A stretch of 64,000 nucleotides of DNA from Selaginella tamariscina (GCA_003024785.1 PUQB01000004.1:620001-684000), one strand, 5' to 3'. Shown: positions 11,819 to 25,332, counted from the first letter of the stretch. A program made the numbers and translations. The notes: generated from the letters alone by a model not told the origin.

Positions 11819-14800
11819 TGTTTTTTATAGAAATATACTTTAGCCACAACACTATAATAACATAGCAAAGAAAGCATGATGTTAGGAGAGACAACTCTTA
11901 GACCCTATCACCTTAGATCTCCCATTGTATGTATATTTTACACACAATTCAATAATGAATATTTATTGAACAAAACCTTTATTTTCTTTATCTTTCATCA
12001 ACATGGTATCAAAGCCCTGATAAAGAAGTAGGAAGATTCTAGGCTAGACAAACTAAAGTGCAATGTAGCAATTTCTTAAGTGAATCTTTGACAAGCCAAA
12101 AGAAAATTAGCATTAATAAAGTAACAACATAAGACCCAGCCCTTAAATCTTTTAGACATCGGGGCATGTCTCTAGTAGTAGCAACAAGATCATCCCGATT
12201 CTAATTTTTGATGGGCTTGAGTTTCATAACTAGAGTAGGAGATGTGGTACATGTTCTTACAAAATCAAGCTTTACAACTTGTTGGTAAGAAGAAAACGTC
12301 CACAAATGTAACCAAGGTTGAAGAGGAGATGAGAGAAATAATAAAGCCTTATTCAACATGGAATGGGCCTAAGGCATGTTGACCACCATTTAAATCTCGA
12401 TAATACTAATGCTAAAAACTAGAAGAATCTCAAGAAGAATCAAGCCAACATTGAGTTAGCTAAGGTTGACTTGAAAATAGACTTCTAGGGCATGGGAAAG
12501 ATAATATTTATGTTTCAGCTAGGTTCAATGTAAAGTCTCTCAAATTCATGCAATTGGTGACAAGGTGAGGACATAGATAAAAGAAGTTTTCTTTAAAGCT
12601 CTTTGAGCGCCAGAGTATGGTCATTTAAAAATAACCTTGTCAACCATCATAGGTACAATGTTTGACTAGGTCACTACCAATTTGGTATGTGAAGAGGTCA
12701 TAAGAAGTATGAGAAGAAAAATTTCATCCTTGTTGTCATCAACGATATAAGAGTGCAGCAATGGCACTATATGCTAGCATGAGTAATTCATGAGTTAGAG
12801 GGAAGACGCCATCCTAACCTCCAAGAGTCAACTCTAGAAAGGAGTTATCCTGCAACTCCAAAGGAGAGTCGTTCTCAAGTAGGAAAATCAATCATAATAT
12901 TCCTACCAATAAGGCTTGGAAGGCAACAAAAAAGGGAACTTGTAATTTGCAAGATCTCTCTTAAGAGTGTAAAAACAGAATTCATTGGAAGGCTTAAAGA
13001 TTGTGCCTTCATCAAGGTGCTAAGGTATGGTTAAACTAAAGCAACCATTAAAAAATGTATATTCAAAGGTATCAAGTCGCTGATCTTTATAAACTCAAGG
13101 TGGTGCTAGTTCTTTCAAATAAAGCTTTAGCAATGCGAGAAAAGACTTTAAATTTGTTACATCAAATGCTTGAACATGTTCATGAAACAACACTTCAATC
13201 TCTTTCACCACAACAAATACCTAATTCACAATTAGTGAGGGGATTCTCCACTTTTGTGAAGCTTGCCAATTGGGAGGCAACACCATCAACCATTTGCTCA
13301 AGCTTCATCAACACACATAAGTAATTTGATCGATTTGATTCATTCAAATGTTTGTGGTCCTATGTAGACAACGACATTCTCACAAAAGTACTTTGTAACA
13401 TTCATTAATGATCTCAATCGTTAGGTAGTGGTGAAGCTTATAACCTAAAAGCCTGAGGTCTTTAGTCAATTCCAGATTTTCAAAGTTGAAGTACAGACAT
13501 CGACTATAAAACTAACCGATTTTCATGTGTGACAATGGAGGAGTGTATAAGTCTAATGAAGGAGAGTAAAGAATTTTTCAATTTTGTGAGGTCAATAGAA
13601 TCTAAGCTAGTTCCGAGCACCATATACTCTAAAGCAAATGTGAATGATGACTTAATCATTGAAGTTAATCCTCATGGTAGGAGCACCTTATACAAGCATG
13701 TTTTTGGAGGTAACTTTATTTTGCTACAAATGCCTATGATGGGCATGTACAGATGCTAGAAGGGGAGACTGTCTCTTCACAAAGGTTGTAACCAATCACA
13801 ACATTTCAATTAGGAGCACCTTCAACACCTTCAAGATCACTTCCAAAACCTTTCATAGTATTCTAGACATTGAATGAGATGATGTGGACCTCCAGAATCT
13901 CTTTGAAGGTGATGAGTAATGGGTTGCAAGAGAACAACCTCCAACTCCACCAACTCCTCCAGAACCTACAAATTAGTTCGATCAATCAACACTGTAGAAA
14001 GATTAAGCTATAAGTCTCAACGTACTCAAGAAGCTAATGACTATTATTTTGCTGCACAAGAACAACTCTCTCATGAACCAACTATTGTGTACAAGGGTTT
14101 GAGTAGCAACAAGGCTCAAACTTGGAGGAGTATGACTCACTAATGCACAACCAAGTCTAGACCTTGGTCGACCTTCTTGCAAAATGCACTCTAGTAAGTA
14201 CTAAATGGATCTTTAAGAGAAAATTGAATCCAAATGTAATGTACCTTGATATAGAGCTTTGTTTGTTGCCAAAGGTTTCTCACATATTGCAAAACTTGAC
14301 TTTATTAATACTCTCATGTTGTGAAGATGATCTTTATATGACTTATTTTGATATTTACAACAAACCTTGATCTTATTATGCACCATCTTGACATTTGAAC
14401 AGGGTTCCTTTATGGAGATCTTCAAGAGGTGTACGTTACTCAACCTAAAATCTTTGAAGTGATGGGATGTGAGTAAGCTACTTACAAGATTTAGCAAGTT
14501 CTCTATGGACTAAAGTAGAGCTCAAGAGTTTGGTATGAGCATATGGATCAGTTCTCCACTCATAAGGAGTCATGCAGATAGTAACATGTATCTCTACTCA
14601 ATGGGAGATGATATTGACATATTGGCTCTTTATGTTAATGATAGTACCTTGGCTATTTCTAATTCTCAGTTGCTTCATTAAAGCAATAATTTATCACAAA
14701 GTTTAAGATTTCAATCATGGGTCTACTTTATTGTTACTTGGAATTCAAGTTCACATCAATAAAGGACAAGGATTTATTCAGTTCTCTCACTACATTGACA

Positions 14801-15802
14801 CAATTCTCTCTAAGTTAAACATGAGTTATTGCAAGCTAATTTCAACTCCATGGATCTTAAAGCTATGTTTTCACATGAACAAAGTGCTTTGTATGAAGAG
14901 GATAAGCAAGAGATGACTTATATGCCATATCATTAGCTGTGGGTTGCCTACTCTATTTGGCAATCTCAACACATCAACACACTACCTTTGTTGTTGGGGT
15001 GGTGCCTTAGTTTTTTGAAGCTCTGAGATCAACACATTGGGCGGTTGTTAAGAAAATACTTTGATATTTGCAAGGTTCAACTTACATATCAAAGGCAACA
15101 AGACAATGGGAGCTAGGTGATGAAGCTTGCTAGATTTAGTGATACAAGCTGGGGTGGCAATTAAGATACTTGTAAGTCAACATCAAGGGATATATATTCT
15201 CTTAATGGTTCTTTAATATCATGGTGTAGCAAATGACAACAAATTATTGCTTTTTCCTAAAAATACATGGCTACAACAACAACTGCTCAAGAAGGGGTGT
15301 GGTTGAAAAACCTCTTGAGTTGTTTTAAGGTGAAAATTTAGTTGTCGATTTCCTTATATTGTAATAATTAGTCAATAATTGCTTTAATTAAAAATCCAAA
15401 GTTTCATTAGGGAACCAAACATTTTGAAATGAGAATTCACTACATTAAGGATCATGTGGTAGGTCAAATCTTCACACTTCATTATTTGCCAACTTAAGAA
15501 ATGATTACATACATACTTACTAAACCACTTTCACAAAACATGTTTTTTCAACATTGTAAAACCTTGAAGATTCTTTCAACTGCAATTTTTAAAGAATCAA
15601 GTCATGGCTAAAGAGTGAGAGTGTAGGAATATACTCTAACCACAACACTATAATGGTGGCAACTTACATGACAAGAGATTGTGATGTCAAGGGACATAAT
15701 CTTAAAACTTATCACCTTAGATTATCCATTATATATATATTTTATACAATTCAATAATGATGATGCACTGAACAAAACCTTTATTTTCTTTCTCTTTTAT
15801 CA
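11819..15802 (+). mobile_element. Ty1/copia-like retrotransposon, decayed, two LTRs
   Basis: Direct repeats of about 182 bases (11819-12000) and 181 bases (15622-15802) share TATACTYTARCCACAACAC and end in TTTYATCA. Right after the left LTR is TGGTATCAAAGCC (12004), a near-perfect primer-binding site for initiator Met tRNA. A purine-rich tract (AAAGAGTGAGAG) precedes the right LTR. Inside, plus-strand pol domains come in copia order. I see no matching target-site duplication. Total length is about 4.0 kb, shorter than intact copia elements. The element is dead, with many stops. Confidence 0.9.
13200..15600 (+). pseudogene. Copia pol remnant: integrase, RT, RNase H
   Basis: Reading across frameshifts: a GAG-pre-integrase-like segment (CxLxxWEATP) near 13250; integrase core with YFVTFINDLNR near 13390 and CDNGGVYK near 13530; reverse transcriptase start CTLVSTKWIFKRKLN at 14188; LYGDLQEVYVTQPK near 14405; YGLK-SSRVWYEHMDQF near 14500; LLGIQVHINKGQGFIQFS at 14734; RNase H with SLNGSLISWCSK near 15200 and KNPKFH-GTKHFEMRIHYI near 15390. 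The order INT-RT-RH identifies Ty1/copia. Stops and frameshifts occur every 50-100 codons. Confidence 0.9.
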
Positions 15803-18434
15803 AACCTATAGAAATATGGTATAAACATAACCCAATAAGGTACACAAGGTTCTTTATTTTGGATATAACATTAAGTGGGATTGTTTAATAAAAATGGATG
15901 TTTCCTAAATACCTAATGACACTCGCCTGGACCATCACTAGATATCCAAGCGCACTAAGTGGGCCTGTTTCTTTTACACTTAAAAGATTATGATATGTTC
16001 CCAGCTACTCTAATAATAAATTAAGTGGTTTACCAATCTCTCTCATATGTAACATGTTACAATATTATGCATATACATGAGAGGTCCCATGCTATGGTGT
16101 GGAATCACTAAGAGGCACTTGGTTACCTTAGAAGACTGTGAGTTCTAATTAAATTAAATTTTAATTAACTAATAAAGTTTTATTCTAAAATTTAAATTAA
16201 GGAAAAATGAATATAACCACACAATATCAGTTAAATCAAAAATTTAGATTATTTAACTATAAATATATATTTTTTTTGATTTCCCAAGAAACTTACTATA
16301 TCTAGAACATTTGTGAGGACTTAATACATTATAGCCTACTATATCCATATTAATTATTTTAAATGGTGTTTCACTTATAACACATAATTTAAACTTAAGA
16401 TAGTACTAATATTATAATTTTAATTTAATAAAATTTAAACCATCCAATTAAAACATATTTATAATGTATAATTTATCATATTATTAAGATAGTTCAATTT
16501 CTTTTAAAATTTAAAATTTGTAACAAAGTTTAAGGTTGAAATGAAGGAATATTATTATGATAAATTTTGTTATGATTAAAATATTTTAAACAAATTTATA
16601 GTGTGTAAACCATGGCATTTCCTTTGTCATCCAAAAGACATTATGAAGATAATTAAGTCAATAATATTCAAGAACAATTATTGAAAACTCATAGGGACTT
16701 TGGTAGTGTTTTTTTTTGAAATACATATCCATACATATAGAATTTTCTACACCGCAACTTATGCCCCAGATTACCTTAGTTTTAACTCTGCTTATCTAGA
16801 TTGATAATTCACATTCAAGGTGAATAAAAAACAAAGCAAAAGAGAAATAAGCTTAGAAAACCTGATTTATTTCAAATATTTATTAAATCATAGTTACTAA
16901 TCAATTGGTTCACCCTAACCACACATCAAAGTGTTCAATCATTATTAAATAATTAATTAAGTATTAATCAATTTCGATATGAACCATTCATATCGACGGT
17001 GTGGTGAACCACAATTTGAACTAAAGTTAAGTACCCTCCAAACTTCTAAAACTAAATAAAACATTTAGTAATAGATGATGACAAACACATATATAGTGTA
17101 ATAAAAAAGATATTAAATTTACGTATATAAAAAATATAATTAATAATACTTAATGTTTGTATTGTAAGTAATCTAAAAGTAAAGTACTCTATATATATGG
17201 ATTTATAAAAACACAAAATTAACTACTAATTAATTTTTAATAAATTAAATGTTAATTACAAATATTAAAGATTTGTTGTACATTCATATTTTAATTTACC
17301 TTATACATATACTTTATTAATACTTATAATATAACTGTGATATATCGTTGAAGGAAAAGGACTTTAGGATTTGTATAGAATACTCCTTAATGAATTAAGG
17401 TTAATATATCATGATAATAGTTTACAGCGCTGTCGGGCATCGAGCGGCTACCAAGCGTTTATTTTATTTAGTTATTGTTCATTAAAGAGTAAGATTTTCA
17501 TTATTATATGATTACAAATATAATAAAGTAATATATATACTTAATTACCTTAAGATTATTTGTAAAAATAATTCAACAATCTAATATATTTAAGGATATT
17601 TTAGAAATAGTTGCGTAACATGTGAACCATAAAATAATTAAATTAATTGATATGATTGCTTACAATTTGTAAATTACATTATGAAGAGGCTCCAACTACA
17701 GAAAATGCAATATCATGCAATGCATGAGTAGTGTGATATTACATGTAAAGAATTTAGAATCTCGTAGATTATAAAGGAATTATATGTTAATTCACAAGGC
17801 TTATCCATGGGAGGATGGAAGACTGAAATGACTGTAATTACTCTCTCATGTTTTCATACACTCCCATTACCACTCAAACACTCAATTTTTCAAATCTACA
17901 TTCCTTTTACCAAAGTCTGCAACATAATGTTTTTAATATTGTTGAGTTCTTCAATATTACTTAGACAAATAAAATACCCTAATTACATTTTAGAAGATAT
18001 TTTAATCGTAATAAAATTTAAAATATTATAATAGTATTCTATGTTTATAAAAATAAATTTAATTTAACGTATGTTTTAATTTGACCGTGGACTTTGTTCG
18101 ATAAATTTATTAATAAGAACTTATGTTTGATTTATGAAATGAGTGTTAAAGATTATTTTACATGTAAAATTTAATTCAATAGCTTTTCTGTCTGAACGAT
18201 ATGTTCTAAGGAAAGAGATAAAGATATATTTTAATTTATAAGAAATTTTAAAGAAATTGATAAATTATATACCTAAAATATATCTTAAATTGATAAATTA
18301 TATACCATCCAATTAAAACATTATATACCTAAAAGATATTCATTGATCCGTATAACGAATGGAGAGAGAAGCTCTCAGACATAGACAACTTAACAGAAGA
18401 GTGATAGAGGAGTTTTAATCAGCTACTTAGAAGC

Positions 18435-18800
18435 AGTGAAGTGTGGTAAGCAGTTTGATTCAGGGTGGCCACAGGAGTTCAACAGAATCGACTACTGTGT
18501 TGCTTCAATGCTAAGAAGCTGTCTGCACAAGGTCGACGTATATATGTGAACTGCACATCACCAGGTAGAGAGAAGAGACACACGTGAGTATTTAGATACT
18601 GAACAGGTCACATGAGCTGCGTTATGTCGGAGGGGCGTCGACGGCAGTCTGGCTGGCGGCTGGGATGGGATATTCCGGCGAATATTTTGTGAAGAGGAAG
18701 AATGTAGGCTTCGTCGAGATCCCTCTTGCACACTTTGATGAGCTTTTTATATGACGTTAAGGACATCAAGGCGCATCTTCACGAGAATGCAAGTGTTCGT
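18435..18800 (+). pseudogene. Short-chain dehydrogenase remnant, unit A
   Basis: Two exon-like blocks of a plant classical SDR of the salutaridine/neomenthol-type reductase group (NADPH carbonyl reduction). The first (about 18435-18564) reads GWPQEFNRIDYC and, after a gap, KKLSAQGRRIYVNCTSPG, which match the YxxxK-to-NCxxPG region. The catalytic Tyr/Lys segment is damaged. The second (about 18626-18795) reads GYSGEYFVKRKNVGFVEIP near the C-terminus; an AHFDEL tail follows. No N-terminal Rossmann exon exists in this unit. Confidence 0.75.
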
Positions 18801-19662
18801 CTTAAACACGGTTAACATATCCATATATGTATGTATATACCATGATTATGTTTAAGGAAATAAGAGATATTCCAAGTACATGATGACCGTGTGTATACGA
18901 ACATAAATTGTGTGTGTATGTGCGCCAGCCCCATGGTTATTGGAGTACAACAGCATGAGAATGTGTACCACATGTTATATGTAGATGTTTCATGCGCGCC
19001 CACGCACACAGACACAAGAGTGCATTTATATGTGGAAATTATCAGTGTTAAACATGACATCTTGTGAGAGTAAGTTAATTAAGAACTCATGTAATCACGA
19101 AATTTGTCATATTTGTTTTGAAGGTTTAAAATTATATTGAAGATTTGAGGTTTTAATAATGTTTTTGAAACGTTAATAGCATGATTGACCTCTATCAATT
19201 TGAGTAAATTGAATATTAAGCTCTTAAAATTCCTTTTTAACTAGATTTATTTATTTTGGTACTTTTATTTATTTACTTTATTTACTAGTTTATTATTTAA
19301 GAAACAATAGTACCAGAAAATATTTAAAACTAGTTATATATACTAATAATAGATTATAATGATAAAATATCAATAATATTATATAGTAATTAGATACAAA
19401 TGCAAAATTTATCACTGGACCAGAATAGATAAATAGTTAAAAAAAGAGTTATAAGACAAACTCATGTAAGATATGGTAGGTGCAGTGGGTAAGTTGGTGT
19501 CCTCCTCAAGAGTCTGCCCCATAGTTCTTTTCCCTACACCTTTCCCCTTTCAACTTCTCCGTTTTATTAACATTCTTTAATAACTCATCGGACATCCAAC
19601 CATGAAACCAATTCTGAATGCAGGATTAGTTACAAAATGTTAAGATTAAAATGACAGAGTAC

Positions 19663-19670
19663 TATATAAG
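19663..19670 (+). promoter_or_regulatory. TATA box of GDSL copy A
   Basis: TATATAAG lies 32 bases before the ATG at 19702. The equivalent in unit C (43403) reads TACATAAG, and the inverted left copy has lost the region. Predicted from sequence only. Confidence 0.5.
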
Positions 19671-19701
19671 TAGGCAGTGTTCATTGTTAACATATGATAT
19701 A

Positions 19702-20222
19702 ATGGTTTCTCTCTCATTTCTCTTAATGATCTATGCGTTTGTTGTTTGTGTAGCTGCTGGACGGCATTTGTCCCCAGGCACATACGAGAATTCACTGTGT
19801 CCCACTGCCATCTTTGGGTTCAGACACTCACTCACAGATACGAGCAACCGCACTTAGAGTCAAACAACAACACTTTGTAAGAAACTTGGTGTCACGTACG
19901 GCATGTGCACTGGTAGATACTCAGATTTTTGTTCAGAAGGTCAATCTTTGTGATTTCTCAATTCCCAATTTGATGTATACTTAATGAGTCCCAACTTTGC
20001 CTACTCCGGTGCCACAATAACTACAATCCTTGGCAACCCGTTTGCAAGTCCCCACAACTTATCACTTCAAGTCCAAGAAGGCAGAAATGGAGAGCAAGTT
20101 CCCTGAGCTGAACCAGAAGCGGTTCGAGCAAGTTCCCTGAGCTGAACCAGAAGCGGTTCGAGCAAGTTCTCTACTTTGTGGAGATCGGTGGTGACGATGT
20201 CAACTTGATGCTGCACACAGCC
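19702..20222 (+). pseudogene. GDSL esterase/lipase remnant, unit A
   Basis: ATG at 19702 opens a signal peptide (MVSLSFLLMIYAFVVCVAAG), then HLSPGTYENSLCP. The GDSL block is degraded to GFRHSLTDTSN, losing the Gly-Asp before Ser, and a stop follows at 19857. Downstream pieces of later exons are still readable: FAYSGATITT (block II) near 20000 and YFVEIGGDDVNLML (block III) near 20175. A 34-base stretch is duplicated at about 20092-20160. Introns between these blocks are missing, unlike the copy at 4140-4462. Clearly non-functional. Confidence 0.85.
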
Positions 20223-22651
20223 CTATATACTTATATACATAATCAAAATGCACACGAGAATATTCCTTAAAATCTACATAATTGAAGAAAATTTATTCAA
20301 GTATAAATAAAGACGCCCATAGTGCATTTTGCTGCAATCACATGACAAGGAAATTGAAATGTATTTCCGTGGATCCCTCTTATTTCATAATAACAATATA
20401 AATGCTATATTATTATTAAGTGGATGTAGAAATTCATTTAAAATGAAATTTGTATATAAAGTGGATATAAAATTTAAAATTTTTGATATTAAATGAATAT
20501 AAAATAAAGTAAGATACTCTTTAACTCTACATGGCATATTCAAGTTTTACATATTAAAAGTGAATATAAATAAAGTTTATTACGAAGATGTACCAAAACA
20601 CGCATATGCATGTATAAACACATAAATCTCCATATACAACCAAAGTAAAACAAAATTATTTTTATTTTTATTTATTTTTTCTCAGTTTTCTTTAACACTA
20701 TAGTAAAAAAAGGTTTATAAAATTAAGTTATACATATGTTACAAACCAATATGAACACAAATTGCTTCCACTAGCGTGTGCATGCGTACGTGTGTCTGTT
20801 GCTCTATGATGAGCTTTTACCTGTATAATATGTATTCCTAGAATATTCTTGGAGTCTTAATGAAATATTTATAGAATATGCTATTATGTCGGTTAGATGT
20901 GTGAGAATAAAAAAAGCATTGCTTCCCTACCATACTAGTTGTAGTATAGTTAAAAAATCTTTGACACTGTGTAAATTAATTTTCGATTCTTTAATGTACT
21001 ATTGTGATTTGCACTATCCATAACAAGTTCTATATATTTTAAGATTTTATAACATAGGCCAATCACAAGGAAACACTATGACCCATTTTAACTTCTTTAT
21101 TTATAAAGCAACATGCTTTTTCTTTAATGTTATTGCGCTTCAAAATATATTCTTTTCTATGTCATATAACACCAAGCTAAATGATTTATTAAATATAATG
21201 TACAAATTTTATGAAATAAAAAAGCATATATATTATTTTCTTACTATTTAGAGTGTTTTTTGTTTTTAAATCTTTATAATATCTTCTTATTCTTAAGAAT
21301 TTTTAAGAATTCTTATTAAAATTCCTCTCATTCTTCTTGTTAATTGGGAGTACTTTAAATTCATCTTGAACTATATTGAATCTCATTTCTTATTTAAATT
21401 TTTCTTTAATTTCATATATTTTTAATACCTTACAATATTTATTAAGTATAAAAAAAAGATATGATTGTATGGACAAGTATACACTTTAATCAAGCTACTT
21501 CGATCTTAAGCCTCTTGATTCACTTTTAACTTCTCCAATTGAATAAACAACCTAAATTATATTATTCTTCTTGAAATTGTCAAATGTCTTATGCATTGTT
21601 TATAAAACCACCTGACAATTTACGTCGTGTTGTTGAAATATGATAGCCTTTTCTTTATTTAAAATTAATTTTAATATTTATTTTTTTATAATAATGATTT
21701 TCATAATTGATCCAAAGATATTTTATATGCTTTAGTAATCGTTAAAGTAAGGAAGGAAACCAATGCCTACTAATGTGGACAAGATACTTAATTAAGATAT
21801 TTGTTATAATAAGGTTCTCTTTATTATGAGAATGATCTTAATCGAAATGTTTAAATCTTAAAAAGTATGTCACAATCAATTGTACCAATTTTAAGAACAT
21901 CTTAAGTAACGAAGTTAATCAAAACTTGTATTGATTATACATTTTAAAGTTTGAGTTCTTTAACATAAAAATGAAACGTGTCAAACATGTTTTTATCTTC
22001 ATAAGGAAATTCTCAAATTATAACATTTAGAGACATTTGAATGACACAAACAAATTTGTCATGTTAATTAAGGAATTTTTTGTTAAATTTAAAATTTTTT
22101 AAGACTACTTTGACCAATGTTAAACAAACCTTCAACAAGCAATGTGCATCAGTCCTTCATGAAAAAAAATTAATTATACTTTGATTTCCTTGTCATGAAA
22201 ATACAAAACAATTTTATATGTAATCGATAGTTAGAACAATGACTGACCAAGCTTCTTATGTTTAATGCTGAGTAAAAATCAATTAATAATTCAAGTGTCC
22301 TAGTTAAAAGCAAGGCATAACCGAAGGTGTAATACTACAAAATTCCAAATCATTATGCACATGAATGTAAAAAGAAAGGAATAGTTAGAAACATATCAAA
22401 ACATGGTGCTATGTGCAAGATGGCTCTAGAATCTAGCCACAAACCTTGCTTCTTCAAAAATATTAGGCTTATTAACACCATTAATGTTGAGTTCTTAATG
22501 ATTCTTCACAATTCTTATGAGCATTTAGTTCATCAACTTTTCATAAATTAAGAGGTGTATATAGGTAATAATAAAGCTATTTTAATAGTGGCAGAGGGAG
22601 TCATTGTGGTCCAATTGAAAAATGATACTTAATAAAAGATACATTCACATG
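20223..22651. other. AT-rich spacer, unit A
   Basis: Strongly AT-rich, collinear with the spacers at about 33706-35815 and 43946-46375. No gene seen. Contains short A/T homopolymers and TATA-like strings. Confidence 0.7.
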
Positions 22652-24392
22652 TGTCAGAGTTTTAACCCAAAGGGCCAACACGTGGCAACACGATGGCCAT
22701 TTGGCGTCACTCTATGTGAGCAACGCTAAGTTTCCTAGAACAATCCAACGACCTAGGGTTAGACTCTAATGCCCAAGTGGACAAGAGACTTAGGGTTTAG
22801 CCTAAGTCTCCCTAGAATGTCTACCCCAGAACCCTTGGGGATAACCCTAGTTGACTTAGGGTTTAGCCTAAGTCTCCCTAGAGTGTCTGCCCCCAAAACC
22901 CTTGAGGGATAACCCTAGTTGACTTAGGGTCCTGCCCTAGAAGACCTAGACAGGCTCCCTAACCCCATCAAGGAGACGTGTGTTCCACACATACCCCCGT
23001 GACAGAGCTAAGGCATCGTCACTTACCCCTTGGGGAATCACCCTCATCCGGGAGTACAACTCCTTTAGGGCAACAAGGGGTACCCTGAACCACGACTAAC
23101 CCCTAAGGGTTTGAGTGGCCAAGTTATACCCTAGACCTAGGGTTAGTACTTAGTGAGGACACGAGTGTGCGCCGTAGGCGGACACGAGTGTTCTGCTAAG
23201 CAAACTCCCTAAGGTTAGGTTTGGGATAACCCTAAGCACACGACCTTGTGAGTGCCTTACGAAAGGGCTTCTGCTAATGAGCTTAGGTTGTTTAACCCTG
23301 GATTCCAAGGAGAACACTCCCCTAGCCAAGTGTGCCAAAGCACACCTAGTTACGAAACCTAACCTCCCTTGAGCGGATGCCCAAGGCTTAACACCCTAGT
23401 GCAAGCACAAGCATGCCTTTTGCTAGAGTATCCAACCCTTAGCACAAGCCCATGACATAACCCCAAAGGGTGTGCCTCAGGCGTTGTACCATGTGACATT
23501 TAGCCCAGTGTCACATCTCCATGTGACACTGCCTTCCCCGATGTGGGCTATCATGTCATAGCCCTTAGATTCAAGAGTTGCACCAAGTACCACAAACGTG
23601 GCTCCTAAATGCCAACTCTAGAACCCCTCAATGAACCCTCAGGAACTAACTGTGAACCTGTCAAACAAGATCCCACCCATAGTTCAAGGACACGGATGTG
23701 CCTTACTTGGCCATGAGTGCAACGTCTAGCTTGACGTGGAGGAGGAGGCTGGAGACAAGCCTCAACCTTGCCTCTTGGAACGTGCATTCCGACAAGACCT
23801 CCCAGGCATGGATTCGCCAACGTTAAGGGTAAGCTACCCGAAGGTGGGACGTACCCCTGGCATCTGGAAGTTAGGGCGGCACAACAGAGGGTTGTGCCTT
23901 GACGACACAAGCTAGAGCTTGCACCGGGAGAAGAGTAACGAGCTCAGTCATGAACCCAGGAACCCTCACTCCTATATACTACCTTATTTATGTGACAGAG
24001 GCCCCCCCTGTTTTCCTATTTACATAAGTGGGCTAGCACTGAAATCTCATTCCCAGAGGGAACATACTTGGTGAGTTATCCATCGATCCCTAAACCCTAA
24101 CCTGTCAAACCTGGGGGTATTTCTAAGCATATCCGACATGCTGAACTCACCGGAACTAGCCATTAATCCAACCGGGACACGGAAAACCAAGGTAAGAGTT
24201 TTCTAGATGGAAGTGCTAGCTTCGCCCAGAGTTTCTTGCAAATACCTAATGACACCGCCGGACCATCACTAGATATCCAAGTGCACTAAGCGGGCCTGTT
24301 TCTTCTACACCTAAGGCTTATCAACATAGTACAGTAGGTAACAACAGTCAACGTCCAAAGTAAAGGGTCGAGTCATAGTAAAAACTATGACA
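22652..24392. mobile_element. Solo LTR, 1741 bp, with ACATG target-site duplication
   Basis: Starts TGTCAGAGTTTTAACCC and ends ATAGTAAAAACTATGACA, i.e. TG...CA with a 5-base terminal inverted repeat TGTCA/TGACA. It is flanked by ACATG at 22647-22651 and again at 24393-24397. Units B (about 35815) and C (about 46375) have the same flanks without the element. The interior is GC-richer than its surroundings and rich in short CCTAGGG-like strings. No credible coding region. The inverted relative is at 7269-8939. Confidence 0.93.
22790..22925. repeat. Tandem repeat inside the solo LTR
   Basis: Two adjacent units of about 66-68 bases, each beginning GACTTAGGGTTTAGCCTAAG and ending GATAACCCTAGTT, differ at a few positions. 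Confidence 0.85.
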
Positions 24393-24397
24393 ACATG

Positions 24398-25332
24398 CAT
24401 TGTCTTGGGTATCTCTCAAAACTTGCTCTATATAAGTCTCATTCATGAGGTTTCTTTTGCCGTGTGTAATAAGGAATACTCTAAAGGCATCTTAAAACAC
24501 GAAACAAAAGTGGTAGGCCTAGTTTGGATAATATATTATAGTTAGTAGCACTTAACAAAGCTTTAATTATGCAAGATGTTAGCATTGACTAATGGCATCA
24601 ACGCCTCGCACGTTTAGATACATTCAGAATACAAATTCTTACTTAGTAGTTTAAACTTTCATTGCTTCTTGGAGGTGAATAATTAAGTTTTTTAAAACTT
24701 GTCATTATGGTAAGCAAGCCTGCTAATTGTTTTATGTAGCTCTATCTCAATAGCCTCTCAAGTCCTTTGTGGCCCACTCCATATATAGACTACCACTCAT
24801 AAAAAGGTATCTATCAACAACTATTCACAACATGGAGTGGTGCAATGTAGAGTAGCAATACAATTATAATACACCAAATGATATATAGTTATGTACATGT
24901 ATAAAATATTAAAAATAATAATTGAGTTAAAAGTCTAGTTTAGAAATAAACTCACAAGGTTAAGCAAGTTCAACTTTAATTCAATAATTTGGTTAAAGAT
25001 TTAACTTAGAGATAAACTTATTAAATTGTTAAGGTGTAACTTAACAAGTTAATAATAATAATTAAGTTAAAGTTTTACTTAGTAATAAAATCATTATATA
25101 ACAACTAAGTTAAGAGTTATGAAATAGTTAAACACAATCCGCACCATATGTAATATGATCATAATACAAATCAAACGCTCCGGTGTTTAATATTTATGTC
25201 GTATACACAAACAAATAAATTTAGCAAGAGCCCTAATTAATTTGGTGACAGCATGTGCGGGGCGCCTTCAGTGTTTCCGGCAGCGGATCCGGTAGGTAGC
25301 GCTACAAAAAGGGATTCGGACTCTCCTCGGCA
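24398..25332. other. USP upstream spacer, unit A
   Basis: AT-rich, collinear with about 35815-36600 and 46375-47132. The last 80 bases before the USP ATG are GC-rich (GTGCGGGGCGCC, GCAGCGGATCCGG) and nearly identical in all three units, so they are probably the core promoter and 5' leader. Confidence 0.6.

Larger units (their letters stand above)
9650..12345. repeat. Repeat block E1 (left part of unit A)
   Basis: This block recurs at 26955-29518 (E2) and in part at 39275-40296 (E3, matching about 10141-11163). It precedes each of the three USP-bearing units, so it belongs to the tandem unit. It contains a decayed minus-strand frame, a fragment related to the gene at 1103, and the left LTR of a copia element. 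E1 is the longest version. Confidence 0.88.

Noticed and set aside
13055..13324. 89-codon plus-strand frame as an independent gene
   Set aside because: It falls in the copia pol series (GAG-pre-integrase region) and is followed by integrase remnants.
22790..22925. Repeat array considered as CRISPR or satellite
   Set aside because: Only two adjacent units without spacers, inside an LTR of a plant genome.
23605..23910. 101-codon minus-strand frame inside the solo LTR
   Set aside because: It lies wholly within an LTR, has no domain pattern, and is not kept open in the inverted relative at 7269-8939.
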